Numbered from the stretch's first letter, positions 37,980 to 47,256 are shown. The stretch is 64,000 nucleotides of DNA from Legionella jordanis (GCF_900637635.1 NZ_LR134383.1:326001-390000); one strand, 5' to 3'. Notes: generated by a model not told the origin, from the sequence alone. A program made the numbers and translations.

Positions 37980-38610
37980 GTGCTTCTCCTTGTGCAATTT
38001 TTTTGCTTAGGTATTCAATGAGCACTACAAAACCATAGTAATACAATCCTGCAATGCAAAGCGGGAGAAAATAGCTGAATTGTTCTGCCGCAAGTGCTTG
38101 GGCTTTTCGCATGAGGTCCATGCCACCGATGGTTGAAATTAATGCTGTTTCTTTAAGAAGGGCAATACTTTCATTAATAAGGGCCGGTAAAATGTTTTTT
38201 AGCACCTGGGGTAAAATAATATCTTTCCAAACGTAGAATGCAGGAATTTCGAGAGTTTTTGCCGCTTCAAACTGGCCATTGGGGATATGTTCTATTCCGG
38301 CCCGTAAAATTTCAGCAATGTAAGCCGAGCTATTTAATCCAAAGGTTAAGATACCAGCCGTCAAAACGGTTAAATTCAAACCCAATAACTGGGGTAAGGC
38401 AAAATAAACAAAGCTCAATTGCAGGATTAAGGGAGTACCCCGCACCAGGGAAATAAACCGGTTTATGATGCTTTTAAACCAATTTAGATGGCGGCTAATT
38501 GCTAAAAATGTTCCCAGCAAAAGCCCAAGGCCTAAACCGCCAATTAAGAGCAGGAGAGTTAAGACCATGCCCTGTCCAATAAACAGTAGATTTTGATAGA
38601 CCGCACTCAT
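37966..38610 (-). CDS. Polar amino-acid ABC transporter permease
   Basis: A 214-residue HisM/ArtM-type permease with about five membrane helices. The EAA-like loop ARTLEIPAF-type EAAKTLEIPAFYVWKDIILPQ and the family motif RGTPLILQLSF are visible. ATG 38610 overlaps the binding-protein stop by 4 bases (ATGA); the longer frame start at 38628 is unlikely. Only one permease gene is found, so the transporter is probably a homodimer. Confidence 0.93.
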   Translation of the reverse strand: MSAVYQNLLFIGQGMVLTLLLLIGGLGLGLLLGTFLAISRHLNWFKSIINRFISLVRGTPLILQLSFVYFALPQLLGLNLTVLTAGILTFGLNSSAYIAEILRAGIEHIPNGQFEAAKTLEIPAFYVWKDIILPQVLKNILPALINESIALLKETALISTIGGMDLMRKAQALAAEQFSYFLPLCIAGLYYYGFVVLIEYLSKKIAQGEAHVAG

Positions 38611-39341
38611 TTTACCCCCACAAGCCATTTATTTTTTAATTCTTCCAATTTGCCATTGGCTTTCAGAGTGTTGAGTGCACGATTGATTTTGGCACTTAAA
38701 GGCGAACCCTTCTTTAAAGCAATGCCATAGCCATCTTCGGAATGGGCAATAATGGCATATAGCAGCCTTGGGTTTTTTTGGCTGAATAATGCAGCCTGAG
38801 GAGCGTCCATGAGTACTGCTTCAACATGTCCAGCTTTTAATGCCTCAATGGCCTGGTTGTTATTATCCAGGCTGACAATATTTTCCCCCGGTATATGATT
38901 CTTTAGCCAGATTTCCATGGTGCTGCCCAATTGACAGGCCGTTTTTTTGTCCTTCAAATGTTTTAAATCAAGCACAGGGCTCTCATTGCGAAACACAGTA
39001 GCCATTTCTTCAAAATAGTAGGGATTACTAAAGTCAAAATTGTTGCTTCGTTCTTTAGTGATGGTGATGGTGGATATTGCAGCATCCACTTTACCGCTGC
39101 TTAGGGCTGGTAAAATGGTGCTAAACTGCATGTTGTCAAACTCAGCTTTTTTACCCAGATGGGCGGCAATCAAATTGGCTAAGTCCACATCAAAACCTTT
39201 CAGCTGATTGCCTTTTTGATATTCAAAAGGTGGATATTCGGCGGCAATGCCAAAATGGATTACTTGCTCATTTTTTTCATCATTGCATCCCATCAATAAT
39301 AGAGAGCTGCTCAATAGAATAGTAATTACAAACGGCTTCAT
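38607..39341 (-). CDS. Amino-acid-binding lipoprotein of an ABC transporter
   Basis: A 244-residue periplasmic binding protein anchored as a lipoprotein: signal peptide with lipobox LLMGC (Cys19). FGIAAEYPPFEYQKGNQLKGFDVDL is the typical amino-acid-binding beginning, and DAAISTITITKERSNNFDFS is the ligand-contact region of the arginine/lysine/ornithine group. First gene of the transporter-argG-argH operon, read from the promoter at 39373-39402. The exact ligand is not determined. Confidence 0.93.
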   Translation of the reverse strand: MKPFVITILLSSSLLLMGCNDEKNEQVIHFGIAAEYPPFEYQKGNQLKGFDVDLANLIAAHLGKKAEFDNMQFSTILPALSSGKVDAAISTITITKERSNNFDFSNPYYFEEMATVFRNESPVLDLKHLKDKKTACQLGSTMEIWLKNHIPGENIVSLDNNNQAIEALKAGHVEAVLMDAPQAALFSQKNPRLLYAIIAHSEDGYGIALKKGSPLSAKINRALNTLKANGKLEELKNKWLVGVK

Positions 39342-39372
39342 GATTGCATATCCAGAATTTATTCATTTTATG

Positions 39373-39442
39373 ACTATACTGAAGACGGGATTGTCTTGTC
39401 AACCAGAAGTGAATATAATTTCTAAAAATGATTTTATATTCA
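39373..39442. promoter_or_regulatory. Back-to-back promoters and two ARG-box-like sites between argR and the transporter-argGH operon
   Basis: Leftward promoter: TTGACA (39397-39402, minus strand), 18-base spacer, TATAGT (39373-39378). Rightward promoter: TTGTCT (39391-39396), 17-base spacer, TATAAT (39414-39419). The two -35 boxes touch. Two sites fit the ARG box TGAAT-4-ATTCA: TGAATATAATTTCT at 39410-39423, over the argR -10, and TGATTTTATATTCA at 39429-39442, just before the argR ribosome site. Their centres are 19 bases apart. Autorepression of argR is directly suggested; the effect on the leftward operon is an inference. Confidence 0.8.
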
Positions 39443-39455
39443 AATGGAGTGATGA

Positions 39456-39911
39456 ATGTCCTACGACAGCATTCTTGATGGGCACATTTTAAGCATTGTG
39501 CAAACCCGGGAAATTATGGAGCAAAGCGATTTACAACACTTTCTAAGCGAAAGAGGCTATGATATTCCCCAAGCTACATTGTCACGTAAACTTAAAAAGC
39601 TGAAAATTGCCAAAGTGGCAGGTGTGTACCGGGTGGTTGATTTTGCACTTCCTAACCTGCCATTAGTGTTAAATATGCAAATCTCTGATTTTGGTTTAAT
39701 TGTCCTACACACCCACCCTGCAAGCGCCAGCAGCCTGGCATCCTTTATTGACCGAAAATACGTGAGTTTCTCTTTTCAGGAGGAAAGCCCTTCAGGAATT
39801 ATTGGCACCATAGCCGGTGATGATACGGTAATACTCATTATAAAAAACAAACAGCTTTTGCCAAATGCATTGGCTATTTTAAAGCAGGAATTTCCTTATC
39901 TGGACAGTTGA
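39456..39911 (+). CDS. argR: Arginine repressor ArgR
   Basis: A 151-residue hexameric repressor. The N-terminal winged helix (GYDIPQATLSRKLKKLKIAK) is a clear ArgR recognition region. The C-terminal GTIAGDDTVILIIKN holds the arginine-binding GDD motif (Asp pair). GGAG is six bases upstream of ATG 39456. Divergent from the transporter-argGH operon with shared control region. ArgR of this sort both senses arginine and controls its own gene. Confidence 0.95.
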   Translation: MSYDSILDGHILSIVQTREIMEQSDLQHFLSERGYDIPQATLSRKLKKLKIAKVAGVYRVVDFALPNLPLVLNMQISDFGLIVLHTHPASASSLASFIDRKYVSFSFQEESPSGIIGTIAGDDTVILIIKNKQLLPNALAILKQEFPYLDS

Positions 39912-39916
39912 GAGTT

Positions 39917-40438
39917 TCAGGATTCATCCTCGAAGGCAGCACAGAGAATGTTAATAAAATTGATTAGAGTGGATTCGTCAGCATCTAATTGCGAATCGGT
40001 GAATAGCCATTGTAAATAACAAAAAGCCAATTGTTTATTTTCTTCAGGTTTGCTCCTTTGCTTGTCTTTAAAATGCAGGAACAGCTGATGTTGCTGATAG
40101 GCTTCAGAAATCAGCTCATCTTGTAAGAGCTGATGGTAAAAATTCTTGAGCCAATCGTTGCTGATTTCTGTTTTTAAAAATTGGCGTAGCTTTCTTAACG
40201 GAATTGTTAAGTAATCTTGCCAGTTTTTAATCGCATGGCAAGCGCTTAAAAACTCTTCTTGTTCAATGGGTTCAACATACATGGAAAGCCAAAGGCAAAG
40301 AAGCAGCAAATTCACGTTAACGTGAAATTGATCTTGCAAATTCAGGCAACTTTCTCTGACTTGCCTACAATGATAAACCCTAAGCGAGAACTGCCAAAAT
40401 GGGTTATTCATTTCGGCAATCAAAATATTATTTGGCAT
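39917..40438 (-). CDS. DUF2390 (TIGR02444) family protein
   Basis: A 173-residue cytosolic protein. NNPFWQFSLRVYHCRQVRES and DQFHVNVNLLLLCLWLS near the N-terminus are the family hallmarks. No function is known for TIGR02444. The start at 40438 overlaps the upstream stop by 11 bases; ATG 40411 (MNNPFWQF) is a good alternative and neither has a Shine-Dalgarno, which fits translation coupled to the cupin-like gene. Confidence 0.8.
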   Translation of the reverse strand: MPNNILIAEMNNPFWQFSLRVYHCRQVRESCLNLQDQFHVNVNLLLLCLWLSMYVEPIEQEEFLSACHAIKNWQDYLTIPLRKLRQFLKTEISNDWLKNFYHQLLQDELISEAYQQHQLFLHFKDKQRSKPEENKQLAFCYLQWLFTDSQLDADESTLINFINILCAAFEDES

Positions 40439-40796
40439 CTGGCTGGTTCCGAAGCTCTACAACAATAACGTGCAGTACATTGGAGCCCACATTGATGTCT
40501 TGATGAGAATCTTTGCCCTGAGCTTGACTTAAAAAAATTGGGGTTTTCTGCTTGAGTTTAAAAGTATATTCTTTACCAGAAGCATAAACAACTTTCAAAA
40601 CTCCAGACTCTTCCGGTATGACTACCCGTGCGTATTCATGAGTATGGAAAGGCAAAATTTGCTGCGGACAAATGGTTGTTTTCCACACCTTGGCAGCAGA
40701 GTTTTCGATGAATAATTCCCGTTTGGTTTCACAAGCTTTGGCCAAGCTTAAAAAGCTTAAGCCAGAAAGCAGCACAAAACTGGCAAGTCGCAGCAT
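40428..40796 (-). CDS. Exported cupin-like small protein
   Basis: A 122-residue protein with a signal peptide (about 1-20, ending LAKA). The mature part LPFHTHEYARVVIPEESGVLK resembles a single-domain cupin, with two His in the position of metal ligands. ATG 40796 has AGGGAA 6 bases upstream; the frame starts earlier at a TTG. Specific function unknown. Followed by the DUF2390 gene with overlap. Confidence 0.65.
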   Translation of the reverse strand: MLRLASFVLLSGLSFLSLAKACETKRELFIENSAAKVWKTTICPQQILPFHTHEYARVVIPEESGVLKVVYASGKEYTFKLKQKTPIFLSQAQGKDSHQDINVGSNVLHVIVVELRNQPDAK

Positions 40797-40843
40797 GCTC
40801 AATTCCCTAGATCAAAAAAATGAATCTTACAAACTAAAGTGGC

Positions 40844-41512
40844 TTAACTCAAGACGCAAGAACTTACACTAAGCTCAATGGTATTTTGTGTTTGCCGATG
40901 CAGATCGCGATAGATGAGTAATACAGTTTGCAACAAATTGTTAGCAAATACTTGTTGTTCATTGCGTTCATTAAATGCTTTAGAATTGCTATTTAGAAGG
41001 TCGACACATTGTGAATAGGCAAACCCAAGAGAAGAATTATGCTGAAAGCTGCCCACTTGAGTCACAGTAGAACGGGTAACCGCAGGAAGCTGGTCCAGAT
41101 AATTTAATAAGGGTTGCAATGAGTTTGAATGCAAATACTTTAAAAAACTTAAACCATTATTGTGAAGGGTATAATTGGGGGTTTTTAAAATTTCTTCCAT
41201 CACCGACTTCAGCGCAAAGGTTTTGCCCACAAACTGTAATGTTAGCAACACATTTCCGGCACTGGCTTCCAATTGTGCCAGAGTTTCCAGATGAATTTCC
41301 CATTGTTTAAGTTGCTTGATTAATGGTTCTACGCCAATAAAGCGCTGGGCCTCTTCAACGGCTTGTGTTATCGACTGCAAAAGCTCTAAGACGGTATGCT
41401 TCTGCCTCAGGACAGCTGCCAAATTCAAAGACAATTCGCAAAGGTCCCGGGAATTGTGGTGCTTTCCAAAGTTTTCTAAACACAGTACATAATTTCTAAT
41501 TAAATCGTCCAT
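40844..41512 (-). CDS. Uncharacterised all-helical protein
   Basis: Not recognised. A 222-residue soluble protein, predicted mostly helical by composition, without signal peptide. It sits 12 bases after the ABC permease gene, so it probably shares the exporter transcript. Composition is ordinary for this genome. It could be an accessory or a lineage-specific protein; I see no catalytic motif. Confidence 0.6.
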   Translation of the reverse strand: MDDLIRNYVLCLENFGKHHNSRDLCELSLNLAAVLRQKHTVLELLQSITQAVEEAQRFIGVEPLIKQLKQWEIHLETLAQLEASAGNVLLTLQFVGKTFALKSVMEEILKTPNYTLHNNGLSFLKYLHSNSLQPLLNYLDQLPAVTRSTVTQVGSFQHNSSLGFAYSQCVDLLNSNSKAFNERNEQQVFANNLLQTVLLIYRDLHRQTQNTIELSVSSCVLS

Positions 41513-41524
41513 CGCCTACTCTCA

Positions 41525-42298
41525 TCAATCACGTAGACCGACACCTCTTTTTAGAAGAACCATATTGAGTGCAGCCAACAATATAACCATTATGCAAATA
41601 ATGGCCATGGCGGTCAATATGTTTACTTCTTGTTGGCCTATCATGGCGTATCTTAGCGCATTGACCATGTACAGAATGGGATTTAAATGAGAAATCTTTT
41701 GCCAGAAGGGTGACAGCATGTTGGTGGTATAGAACACGCCGCCTAAATAAGTCAGAGGGGCTAACACGAAAGTGGGAATGATCATTACGTCATCAAAATT
41801 GCGAGCTAACATGGCATTGGTAAATCCTGCGAGAGAAAATAAAGCGGAAACCAGGAGGACTACCACAAGGCTCAAAAGAATGTTATGAAACTCAACGGTC
41901 ATGAAAAAACAAGATACGACAAAAACTAAAATCGCCACAATCAATCCTCTTAACACTCCACCCAAAACATAGCCTAGGAGCAGTAAGCTGTCATGCATGG
42001 GACTGACTAGCATTTCTTCAATACTCTTTTGAAAGCGCACGCTAAATAAAGAAGTAGAAACATTGCTGTAGGCGTTGGTGATAACTGACATCATAATCAG
42101 GCCTGGGGCTATAAAAAGAGGATAATTGACGCCAGCGACAGGACCAATCCGCGAGCCAATTAGACTGCCAAAAATTAAAAAATATAGAGCCGTGGTAATG
42201 ACCGGTGGCAAAAATACCTGACTGGCAATTCGAAACATTCGGACCAGTTCACGTCGAACAATGGTATATAGCGCAATGCTTTGTTGTTTAATGGCCAT
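41525..42298 (-). CDS. yadH: ABC-2 type permease (YadH-like)
   Basis: A 257-residue integral membrane protein with six hydrophobic segments, PF01061 family. FLPPVITTALYFLIFGSLIG near the N-terminus and PLTYLGGVFYTTNMLSPFWQ are typical of YadH. ATG 42298 lies inside the ATPase gene end (11-base overlap). Together they form an exporter of unknown substrate. Confidence 0.9.
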   Translation of the reverse strand: MAIKQQSIALYTIVRRELVRMFRIASQVFLPPVITTALYFLIFGSLIGSRIGPVAGVNYPLFIAPGLIMMSVITNAYSNVSTSLFSVRFQKSIEEMLVSPMHDSLLLLGYVLGGVLRGLIVAILVFVVSCFFMTVEFHNILLSLVVVLLVSALFSLAGFTNAMLARNFDDVMIIPTFVLAPLTYLGGVFYTTNMLSPFWQKISHLNPILYMVNALRYAMIGQQEVNILTAMAIICIMVILLAALNMVLLKRGVGLRD

Positions 42299-43202
42299 GA
42301 TTAATCAAATCCAAAAATAATTCTTCTAAACGATTTGTCTTGTTGCGCATGCTGGAAATATTAAGATCATGTTTGCTCAATTCGGCAAAAACCTGATTTA
42401 AGGACCATTGGTTATCCACTCGCAGTTCAAAGGTATTATTATCAATTAAAGTCACTACAAAAGATTTCATTTCAGGCAAAGATTCAATGGGTTTTAATGT
42501 GTTAAAAATGAAGGTTTGATGATGCAGGCTCTTCAACAACGTTTTCATGGATGTATTTTCTATAATTTGGCCCTGATCAATGATTGCAATATGCTTGCAA
42601 AGCTGCTCGGCTTCTTCCAAATAATGAGTGGTTAAAATAATCGTGGTGCCTTCTTTATTGGTGCGTGTTAGAAAATCCCACATGGTGCGGCGAATCTCAA
42701 TGTCTACGCCGGCGGTTGGTTCATCAAGTATTAATACCTTGGGTCGGTGAATCAAAGCTCGAGCTATCATTAGCCGTCTTTTCATACCTCCTGACAGGTG
42801 TCGCACGATGGTGCCGCGTTTGTCCCAGAGACCAAGCTGATCAATTAAGGATTTTGCGCGTTCGGTGGCTTCTTTGCGCGGAATGCCATAATAACCCCCT
42901 TGATTGATGAGGATTTGCTCGCAAGTTTCAAAAATATTGAGATTAACCTCTTGTGGAACAAGCCCAAGACAGGATTTGGCCAACTCTGGTTTACTGTCTA
43001 AATTGTGGCCGCAAATATGGATACTGCCAGAAGTCTTCGTCAGTAAAGTCGTAATGAGTCCGATGGTTGTTGATTTGCCTGCACCATTGGCACCGAGGAG
43101 TGCAAAAAAATCTCCTTCCTGGACCTTGAGATCAATTCCTCTTAGCGCTTCAACGCCATTGCCGTAAATTTTTCTCAGTTGTTTAATTTCCAAGGCATAC
43201 AT
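42288..43202 (-). CDS. yadG: ABC exporter ATP-binding protein (YadG-like)
   Basis: A 304-residue ATPase. Walker A GANGAGKSTTIG, signature LSGGMKRRLMIARAL, Walker B VLILDEPTAGVD and switch TTHYLEEAEQ are intact. The C-terminal ~80 residues follow the YadG/CcmA-drug subclass. A minus-strand TATAAT at 43229-43234 is a possible -10 about 27 bases before its start. Paired with the overlapping permease. Confidence 0.93.
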   Translation of the reverse strand: MYALEIKQLRKIYGNGVEALRGIDLKVQEGDFFALLGANGAGKSTTIGLITTLLTKTSGSIHICGHNLDSKPELAKSCLGLVPQEVNLNIFETCEQILINQGGYYGIPRKEATERAKSLIDQLGLWDKRGTIVRHLSGGMKRRLMIARALIHRPKVLILDEPTAGVDIEIRRTMWDFLTRTNKEGTTIILTTHYLEEAEQLCKHIAIIDQGQIIENTSMKTLLKSLHHQTFIFNTLKPIESLPEMKSFVVTLIDNNTFELRVDNQWSLNQVFAELSKHDLNISSMRNKTNRLEELFLDLINHGH

Positions 43203-43340
43203 AGTGAGATTTAAGCTAAAAAAAATTCATTATACACGAGAAAGAAAGTCCATAAATATCGGGGGAAGGACTAAGTGAAGCCAGCTGTTTCTCATTGAGC
43301 GAATTATGTTAACCTCATAAGAAAGATATAAGGATATTAC

Positions 43341-44105
43341 ATGCATCAGTTTCCTCTGTGGATACAAGCCTTTTGGTGGGGAGGTGTTACAGGATTTGCT
43401 TTATTGATAGGGGCTTTTTTCGGCTATTATGTGCAAGTTTCTCAGCGGGTTACTGCTGCAGTTATGGCTTATGGCAGTGGGGTTCTTATTTCGGCACTCT
43501 CCTTTGAGCTAATGGACAAGGCATTTCAATCAGGTGGTTTTGATTCGACGGCTTTGGGTTTCTTAATAGGTGCTCTCGTATATACCGCAGCGAACTGGCT
43601 CATTAGTCAAAACGGGGCCAAACATCGAAAACGATCGAGTAATGTTCAGCCTTCAGAAGAAGAGATGGAAGGAAGTGGTTTAGCCATTGCTGTGGGAGCT
43701 TTACTGGACGGCATTCCTGAATCCATTGTAATAGGCTTAAGCTTATTGCAAGGAAAAATCATCAATTACGTCGCTGTGGCTGCGATTTTTTTATCTAATA
43801 TTCCAGAAGGATTATCCAGTGTAACAGGGATGAAAAAAGCAGGGAGAAGTGCTTCTTATATATTTGGGCTTTGGCTAAGCATTGCACTGTTTTCAGGGAT
43901 TGCCTCTCTCTGCGGCTATGCCATTTTTCGTCATTTTTCCGGCGATGTGATAGCAGCTACTACGGCAATTGCCGCAGGGGCTATTTTGGCCATGTTGGTG
44001 GATACGATGATTCCCGAAGCATTTGCAGTTACTCACGACTTTGCAGGCTTAATCACCGTATTGGGATTTTTAACAGCCTTTGTTTTAAGCAAATTAAGTG
44101 CTTGA
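43341..44105 (+). CDS. ZIP-family metal transporter
   Basis: A 254-residue membrane protein with about eight hydrophobic segments. The metal-site motifs of ZIP are seen: LLDGIPESIVIGLSL in one helix and SNIPEGLSSVTGM in the next. AAGGA precedes ATG 43341. It probably imports Zn or a similar divalent metal. Divergent from the yadGH-like exporter; no regulator binding site was recognised. Confidence 0.9.
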   Translation: MHQFPLWIQAFWWGGVTGFALLIGAFFGYYVQVSQRVTAAVMAYGSGVLISALSFELMDKAFQSGGFDSTALGFLIGALVYTAANWLISQNGAKHRKRSSNVQPSEEEMEGSGLAIAVGALLDGIPESIVIGLSLLQGKIINYVAVAAIFLSNIPEGLSSVTGMKKAGRSASYIFGLWLSIALFSGIASLCGYAIFRHFSGDVIAATTAIAAGAILAMLVDTMIPEAFAVTHDFAGLITVLGFLTAFVLSKLSA

Positions 44106-44189
44106 TCGCAAATTAAGCCAGGTTGTAAAAATCACCACAAGATCTAAAATCTTTATCATGTGCAGTTTTTTTTACTGAAGGAATCTACC

Positions 44190-45848
44190 ATGGACCAGAA
44201 AGCCTCGCTTAAAGTAGCCGAACTCCTTGTAAAATGCCTGGAAGAGGAGGGAGTTGAATACATATTTGGTTTACCTGGTGAAGAAAATATTGATTTCATC
44301 GAAGCCTTGAACCAGTCAACGACTATTCGCTTTATCTTAACCAGGCATGAGCAAGGGGCATCCTTCATGGCAGATATTTATGGGCGGCTCACCGGCAATG
44401 CAGGCGTTTGCTTAGCCACCCTCGGTCCTGGTGCTATTAACCTGTTGCTGGGAACAGCGGATGCCAATTTGGACAGCTCTCCCTTAATTGCTATAGCCGC
44501 CCAAGCTTCATTAAATCGTCTGAACAAGGAATCACATCAAATCATTGATCTGGTGAAGTTATTTTCTCCAGTTACTAAATGGAGTGCAATGATTAGCTTG
44601 CCTTCGGTCGCTTCTGAACTTCTACGTAAAGCATTCAAAGTTGCTCAGGCTGAACGCAGCGGGGCGGTGGCTCTTATTCTTCCTGAAGACGTGGCTAAGG
44701 AAAAAACGACGGTTCTTCCTTTAAAGCCGCAATCACCAAAGTTAACCATGCCCAATCAGGATCAAATTAAAAAAGCTGCAACGGTTATCAACTCTGCACA
44801 AAATGCCATTATTTTGGCTGGCGCTGGTGTTTATCGACAGCATGCTGAAGAAGGGCTTACTCGCTTTGTAAATCAGACTAAAATTCCTGTTGCCACCACA
44901 TTTATGGCCAAGGGGGTGGTTTCGGCCCGCAATCCACTTGCAATTGGCACAATTGGGTTTATGCGTCATGACTACAGCAACTTCGGCTTTGATGAGGCTG
45001 ATGTGGTCATTACCGTAGGGTATGACCTGGTTGAATACGCTCCCAAATCCTGGAATCCTAAAAACGATAAGAAAATTATCCACATTCATGGCACAGTCGC
45101 AGAAGTCGACAGTAATTATGTTTTGGCAGTAGGTATTGAGGGAAGCATTACTGCAGCCTTGGATGCCCTAGTCAGCGAAATAAAACCTCGCGAACATTTA
45201 ACTTCGGCTACAAAATCATTACGGTGCTTCAGTGAGCAAGAAATTAAAGAGCACGAGGACGATGATTCTTTTCCTGTTAAGCCGCAAAGGATCATCGCTG
45301 ATCTTAGAAAATCGCTCGACGATGAAGACATTGTTTTATGCGATACTGGAGCCCTTAAAATGTGGATGGCGCGCTTGTATCCCTGCTACGAATCCAATAC
45401 CTGTTTGATTTCAAACAGTTTGGCTACCATGGCTTTTAGTTTACCAGGTGCCATTGCCGCAAAATTAATTTATCCAGAGCGCAAAATTGTTGCAGTTATG
45501 GGAGATGGCTCTTTCCTCATGAACTCACAGGAAATTGAAACGGCAAAGAGGGAAAAAACCCCTTTTGTGATTTTAATTTGGCGCGACGAAGCCTATGGTT
45601 TAATTGAATGGAAGCAAAACTTGGAATTCGGACATGCTGCTCATGTCTACTTCAGTAATCCTGATTTGGTTAAATACGCCGAAAGCTTTGGAATTAAAGC
45701 TTATCGGATTGAATCAACTAAAGATTTACTGCCAACTTTAAAAACAGCGCTTGACTCCGATGAGCTGGTGCTGATTGATTGCCCAGTGGATTACTCCGAA
45801 AATGTTAAATTAACCGATAAGCTTGGAGCGTTGACCCAGACCATTTAA
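44190..45848 (+). CDS. Acetolactate-synthase-like thiamine-diphosphate enzyme
   Basis: A 552-residue ThDP enzyme from ATG 44190 (AAGGA nine bases upstream). The N-terminal VEYIFGLPGEENIDFIEAL differs from AlsS in GEEN for GAKVD; RHEQGASFMADIYGRL is standard. The C-terminal VMGDGSFLMNSQEIETAKRE holds the ThDP-Mg motif. It belongs to the group annotated as acetolactate synthase large subunit with the GEEN signature, whose reaction is not clear. No small subunit is near. Its stop overlaps the convergent oxygenase gene by 4 bases. Confidence 0.8.
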   Translation: MDQKASLKVAELLVKCLEEEGVEYIFGLPGEENIDFIEALNQSTTIRFILTRHEQGASFMADIYGRLTGNAGVCLATLGPGAINLLLGTADANLDSSPLIAIAAQASLNRLNKESHQIIDLVKLFSPVTKWSAMISLPSVASELLRKAFKVAQAERSGAVALILPEDVAKEKTTVLPLKPQSPKLTMPNQDQIKKAATVINSAQNAIILAGAGVYRQHAEEGLTRFVNQTKIPVATTFMAKGVVSARNPLAIGTIGFMRHDYSNFGFDEADVVITVGYDLVEYAPKSWNPKNDKKIIHIHGTVAEVDSNYVLAVGIEGSITAALDALVSEIKPREHLTSATKSLRCFSEQEIKEHEDDDSFPVKPQRIIADLRKSLDDEDIVLCDTGALKMWMARLYPCYESNTCLISNSLATMAFSLPGAIAAKLIYPERKIVAVMGDGSFLMNSQEIETAKREKTPFVILIWRDEAYGLIEWKQNLEFGHAAHVYFSNPDLVKYAESFGIKAYRIESTKDLLPTLKTALDSDELVLIDCPVDYSENVKLTDKLGALTQTI

Positions 45849-46444
45849 ATAGCCTCACTTCGTCGTTTTAGCCATCCGGCAATGCTGTAGCGGCTATTTT
45901 TTGTAACGCAAACCTCATGAGGCAAATCGCTTCTAAAACAGATGAAGCGATTGGGCAAAGGTGCTGTGTTAAAAAGCAATTCACCTTCATGGTTATAAAG
46001 CTTTAGCTCCCCGCCATCCTGCTCATGCCAGCAATGATTTAAGTAGTAAACGCAGGAAATTTGCCGATCTTGGGTTGTTGCAAATTGATCAATGTGCTTC
46101 TTGTAGAAAGAACCGGGTTGATAAACTGCAAAATGGGCCTCAAATTCAACCAGGCCTAAAAACAAAGCTTGATTAAGCATGGCGGCTATTTCGCTGATAC
46201 GGGCAAGAAAGGGTTGAACGGCTTTATCCTCGATGTGTTCGTCAAGCCAGTTAATTTCATCTGTCCTGATGTCATTATGCAACATGGAGCTGAGTTGCCG
46301 ACCAATTTTTGCCCTCCTAAATTGCCCATCCTGCTGTAACCCGTCCGCCTTTTCTCGTAAATGTTTAAAGTCCTTAACGGGTAAAAAATGGTCAATGACA
46401 TGAAACCCTTTGGCGCAAATATGGTCGATGATTGTTTCTTTCAT
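45845..46444 (-). CDS. 2-oxoglutarate/Fe(II)-dependent prolyl-4-hydroxylase-like oxygenase
   Basis: A 199-residue oxygenase. The iron ligands are the His and Asp of YKKHIDQFATT and the His of LPHEVCVT; the Arg that binds 2-oxoglutarate is probably in SRYSIAGWLKR. The DGGELKLYN strand is typical of the SM-20/EGL-9-like group. A role in modifying a protein (prolyl hydroxylation of a ribosomal or elongation factor) is possible by analogy; the target is unknown. Confidence 0.85.
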   Translation of the reverse strand: MKETIIDHICAKGFHVIDHFLPVKDFKHLREKADGLQQDGQFRRAKIGRQLSSMLHNDIRTDEINWLDEHIEDKAVQPFLARISEIAAMLNQALFLGLVEFEAHFAVYQPGSFYKKHIDQFATTQDRQISCVYYLNHCWHEQDGGELKLYNHEGELLFNTAPLPNRFICFRSDLPHEVCVTKNSRYSIAGWLKRRSEAI

Positions 46445-46460
46445 GTTGCTACTCTATGGT

Positions 46461-47138
46461 TTATCTTGCTTCCAGCAAAATTTTTTGCTTTCGCCAGTCC
46501 GGCATAAAATGATCCATTAAGGCATAAAAACGTTTGTTGTGATTTTTTTCAAGTAAATGAACCATTTCATGCACTAAAACATATTCCATGCAGGAAAGGG
46601 GCTTTTTAATTAGACTTAAGTTTAGCCAGATGCGCTTGGCACCTATATTACAAGAACCCCAACGGGTTTTCATGAGTTTAATTCCCCAACTGCCTAGCTT
46701 AACGTTGATGATGGCTTCCCATTTTTCAATGAGTGCTGGAAGCAGGGATTTCATCTCTTTTCGGTACCAATTCAGCAAAATTTGTTGTTTTTCTTTATTT
46801 GTGGAGCTTGATTTTGTGTGAAAGTGAAGGATATTTCCCTCCACAGCCAGATGGAACCTTTTATGCTCCTCAATACTCAAAATGAGAGCTTTACCCAGGA
46901 ACTCAATGCCTTCGCCCGATGTAAACTTAGGCTCTTTAGCAATTAAATGCTCTCTTCGGCTGCGAATCCATGGGAGTTTGCTTTCCAATAGCTGGCGAAT
47001 GGTTTCCAAGCGATAGCGTAACGGGGCACTCACTTTAACTTTGCCGTCGGGTGGGTAAACCCGCAGGTGCAAATGTTTTATGGGTTTTTTAACAACCTCA
47101 ATTACGAGATTATCCAGTTCAATTTCATGTTTCGACAT
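46461..47138 (-). CDS. YgjP-like (DUF45) metallohydrolase
   Basis: A 225-residue protein of the COG1451/YgjP family. The zinc motif HEMVH occurs in VLVHEMVHLLEKNHNKRFY, with a third His (H...NHNKRF) downstream, and TRWGSCNIGAKRIWLNLSL is the family-specific loop. The fold is SprT/wallein-like; the natural substrate is unknown. ATG 47138 begins the protein without a strong Shine-Dalgarno. Confidence 0.9.
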   Translation of the reverse strand: MSKHEIELDNLVIEVVKKPIKHLHLRVYPPDGKVKVSAPLRYRLETIRQLLESKLPWIRSRREHLIAKEPKFTSGEGIEFLGKALILSIEEHKRFHLAVEGNILHFHTKSSSTNKEKQQILLNWYRKEMKSLLPALIEKWEAIINVKLGSWGIKLMKTRWGSCNIGAKRIWLNLSLIKKPLSCMEYVLVHEMVHLLEKNHNKRFYALMDHFMPDWRKQKILLEAR

Positions 47139-47256
47139 GTTGTATCAATATAAATTGGTATTTAGCCAGTTAGCCGGCTCAAAATGAATTTTGGGTGCTT
47201 ATCATATCATCTATTGCTACTATAAAGATTCAATGTATGGAAAATTGGTGAAATTC

